The position numbers and the translations under genes are program-made. DNA of 64,000 nt from Natrarchaeobius halalkaliphilus (lineage in GTDB: Archaea; Halobacteriota; Halobacteria; Halobacteriales; Natrialbaceae). The notes beneath the pieces were generated by a model. It was not told the DNA's origin and searched no databases. It saw only the letters and a program-made list of their open reading frames with translations. The stretch is taken from positions 1 to 64,000 of the forward strand of contig NZ_REFY01000003.1 in the NCBI RefSeq assembly GCF_003841485.1, written 5' to 3'. The stretch's first letter is position 1, and the number at the start of each line of letters is the position of its first letter. Below are positions 62,421-64,000 of this stretch, piece by piece.

Positions 62421-63065
62421 ATGGCTCCCCCCTCACGCCGGAATCTGGCCCGAGTCCTCGAGTCACTCGAGGACTTCTCGGATCCGTCTCCAGCGCTCGA
62501 GCAGTATCTGACGCCGTCGGATCTGGCCGCTCACCTCTGTCACCTGGCGAGGCTACAGGGTGATCTGGATCGTCGTGTTCTGGACCTCGGGACGGGAACG
62601 GGGATGCTCGCTATCGCCGCGGCGATTTCGGGGGCCGACGCCGTCGTCGGCATCGACGTCGACCCCGACGCGCTCGAATTGGCTCGACGAAACGAACGGG
62701 CGGTCGAACCCGGACTCGACAGCGGTCGAACCGACGGAATCGACTGGGTCCGCGGCGATGTCATCCGACACCCGTTTTCGGAGGAGGCGGGAACCGTCGT
62801 CTCGAACCCGCCGTTCGGCGCACAGCGTGGCAATCGCCACGCCGACCGTTCGTTTCTCGAAACCGCGCGCGAACTCTCTTCGGTCTCCTATACGATTCAC
62901 AACGAGGGGAGTCAGTCGTTCGTCGAGTCCTACGCGGCGGATTTCGGTGGCGACGTGACCCACGCGTTCCGCGCCGAGTTACCGATCGATCGCCGTTTTG
63001 CGTTTCACACGGAGCGGACGGAAACGCTCGAGGCGGAAGTATTCCGTATCGAGTGGCCCGAGTGA
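62421..63065 (+). CDS. METTL5-like RNA/DNA methyltransferase
   Basis: A 214-residue SAM-dependent methyltransferase. The SAM loop is DLGTGTG at 55-61, the acidic residue follows in GIDVDPDALE, and the target-adenine motif is NPPF at 129-132 (SNPPFGAQRG). METTL5-type archaeal enzymes methylate N6 of an adenine in small-subunit rRNA; the substrate here is inferred. The N-terminal FSDPSPALEQYLTPSDLAAHL segment is typical. A 43-codon frame at 62290-62421 ends with a TAATG overlap at this start. Confidence 0.9.
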   Translation: MAPPSRRNLARVLESLEDFSDPSPALEQYLTPSDLAAHLCHLARLQGDLDRRVLDLGTGTGMLAIAAAISGADAVVGIDVDPDALELARRNERAVEPGLDSGRTDGIDWVRGDVIRHPFSEEAGTVVSNPPFGAQRGNRHADRSFLETARELSSVSYTIHNEGSQSFVESYAADFGGDVTHAFRAELPIDRRFAFHTERTETLEAEVFRIEWPE

Positions 63066-63105
63066 TGGCGCTTTCATACGGCCGTCAGGTCTCGAGTTTC
63101 CCGGA

Positions 63106-64000
63106 CTACTCGAGGTGTTCGATCCGGGCGTATCGCCCGGCTCGCCAGCCGGTGACGAGGGCGACGGTGGTTCCGAGCATCAGCGCCAGTCCGATGCCGA
63201 GGACGTAGACCTCGAGTGGGGTTCGAAGGAGGCGCTCGAAACCGATGACGGCGGTCGAAATGTGGTTTAACCCCCGAACCAGCGGTGGCGTCGCTGCGAG
63301 GCCGACGATACCACCGAGCAGCCCGATACTGAGGCCCTGGACGCCGATCGTTCCCGCCAGAACGGGCCGCGAGAGGCCGATCGCTCGGAGCGCGGCGAGT
63401 TCGGTCCGCTGGTGGTAGGTGACGAGCGTGAACAGGTTTACCGTGAGAACGCTGCCGCCGAGGACGGCGAGCCCGACCAGTGTGAGACCACTGGCGATGA
63501 CGAGCGGGCGCTCTTCGAGCATCGCGCCGACCTGTTCGTCGCTCGTGCGGACGTCGTAGTCGGGATACGCCGCTGTGAGTTCGTTGCGTACCTCGTCACG
63601 GTCGGCGTCGTCGGTCACGTTGGCGGTGATGAACGTCGACCGATCCGTTCCCGTCGTTCCGGCGACCGCCTGCAGATCGACCAGCGGGAGCGTCACCGTG
63701 TCCGAGCCGAGAAACTGCGAGTAGTACGCGGACGTTCCAACGACCGTGAACTCGTACTCCGGCGCGGACTCGCGGCTGGTCCCGACGTACACCGTATCGC
63801 CGGTCTCCGCGTCTAATTCGCCCGCGATGGCCGGATCGAGGACGATCTCTTCGACCACTGGATCGTCTGCTCGCGCATCCTCGTATGCTTCCTCGGGGGT
63901 TTCAAATCCGTCACCGTCCTCGAATCCGAACCCGTCGTGGGTTCGCTGGACGCCGACCGCCGGATTCCGCTCGAGATCGTCGGGTTCCGTTCCGATGTAG
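63106..64000 (-). CDS. ABC transporter permease, FtsX/MacB type (partial, N terminus beyond window)
   Basis: The minus strand stays open to the right edge, so the start is outside the window. The visible C-terminal 297 residues comprise the extracellular MacB-like region (DAETGDTVYVGTSRESAPEY) and three helices of the FtsX unit, with VTYHQRTELAALRAIGLSR as the conserved cytosolic coupling segment. Such permeases move lipoproteins or small molecules, or transmit signals, with a MacB-type ATPase. The ATPase gene is not visible here. Confidence 0.9.
   Translation of the reverse strand, partial: YIGTEPDDLERNPAVGVQRTHDGFGFEDGDGFETPEEAYEDARADDPVVEEIVLDPAIAGELDAETGDTVYVGTSRESAPEYEFTVVGTSAYYSQFLGSDTVTLPLVDLQAVAGTTGTDRSTFITANVTDDADRDEVRNELTAAYPDYDVRTSDEQVGAMLEERPLVIASGLTLVGLAVLGGSVLTVNLFTLVTYHQRTELAALRAIGLSRPVLAGTIGVQGLSIGLLGGIVGLAATPPLVRGLNHISTAVIGFERLLRTPLEVYVLGIGLALMLGTTVALVTGWRAGRYARIEHLE

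Overview
The window is GC-rich and dense with short-spaced genes. Its proteins are strongly acidic, with Asp and Glu in most linkers. The gene set is archaeal and specifically haloarchaeal: an Orc1/Cdc6 initiator beside an origin-like repeat region, CetZ, a salactin-type actin, GatE, SRP19, Gar1, Dph2, MptE, TrmB, twin-arginine lipoproteins, a PGF-CTERM protein, HalOD1 and DUF5805 proteins. It is most likely chromosome of a class Halobacteria member; I cannot name the genus.

Layout. Positions 1-7123 hold housekeeping genes: hisD, an IscA/HesB protein, dodecin, a class V aminotransferase, two universal stress proteins and an MscS channel. Positions 7320-14528 form a sugar-uptake module: a TrmB regulator, Tat lipoprotein, two permeases, ATPase and a Gfo/Idh dehydrogenase. 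Positions 14581-20614 are mixed: a MOSC protein, HalOD1 protein, photolyase, PAP2 enzyme and an orphan family 5 binding protein. cetZ follows at 20927. mptE, folP and orc1 lie on the minus strand at 22774-26290. They end at an intergenic region of about 1 kb (26291-27307) with at least five inverted ORB-like repeats and an AT-rich tract, which I read as a replication origin. Next come a SPOUT methyltransferase, gatE and a cobalamin importer (btuCD divergent from btuF), then srp19-gar1-presenilin protease, a flippase-like membrane protein, a PAP2 phosphatase, cysS, bolA, two PH-domain membrane proteins and fumC.

Positions 44775-50252 are a visibly AT-richer, gene-poor island. It carries a DUF5805-integrase pair, a decayed transposase tail and a self-inhibited Fic protein. 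A three-gene unit at 51000-53833 (FAD oxidoreductase, membrane protein, wHTH regulator) also looks less typical in base use. Ordinary haloarchaeal sequence resumes at about 54005.

The most interesting parts are: (1) the probable oriC; (2) a two-gene unit of a long coiled-coil protein and a divergent HisG-fold protein (54005-56757); (3) a salactin-type actin directly behind a four-helix membrane protein with a long acidic tail (59823-61850), which suggests a membrane-linked actin system; together with cetZ this puts two cytoskeletal families in the window. No tRNA, rRNA or CRISPR array was recognised.
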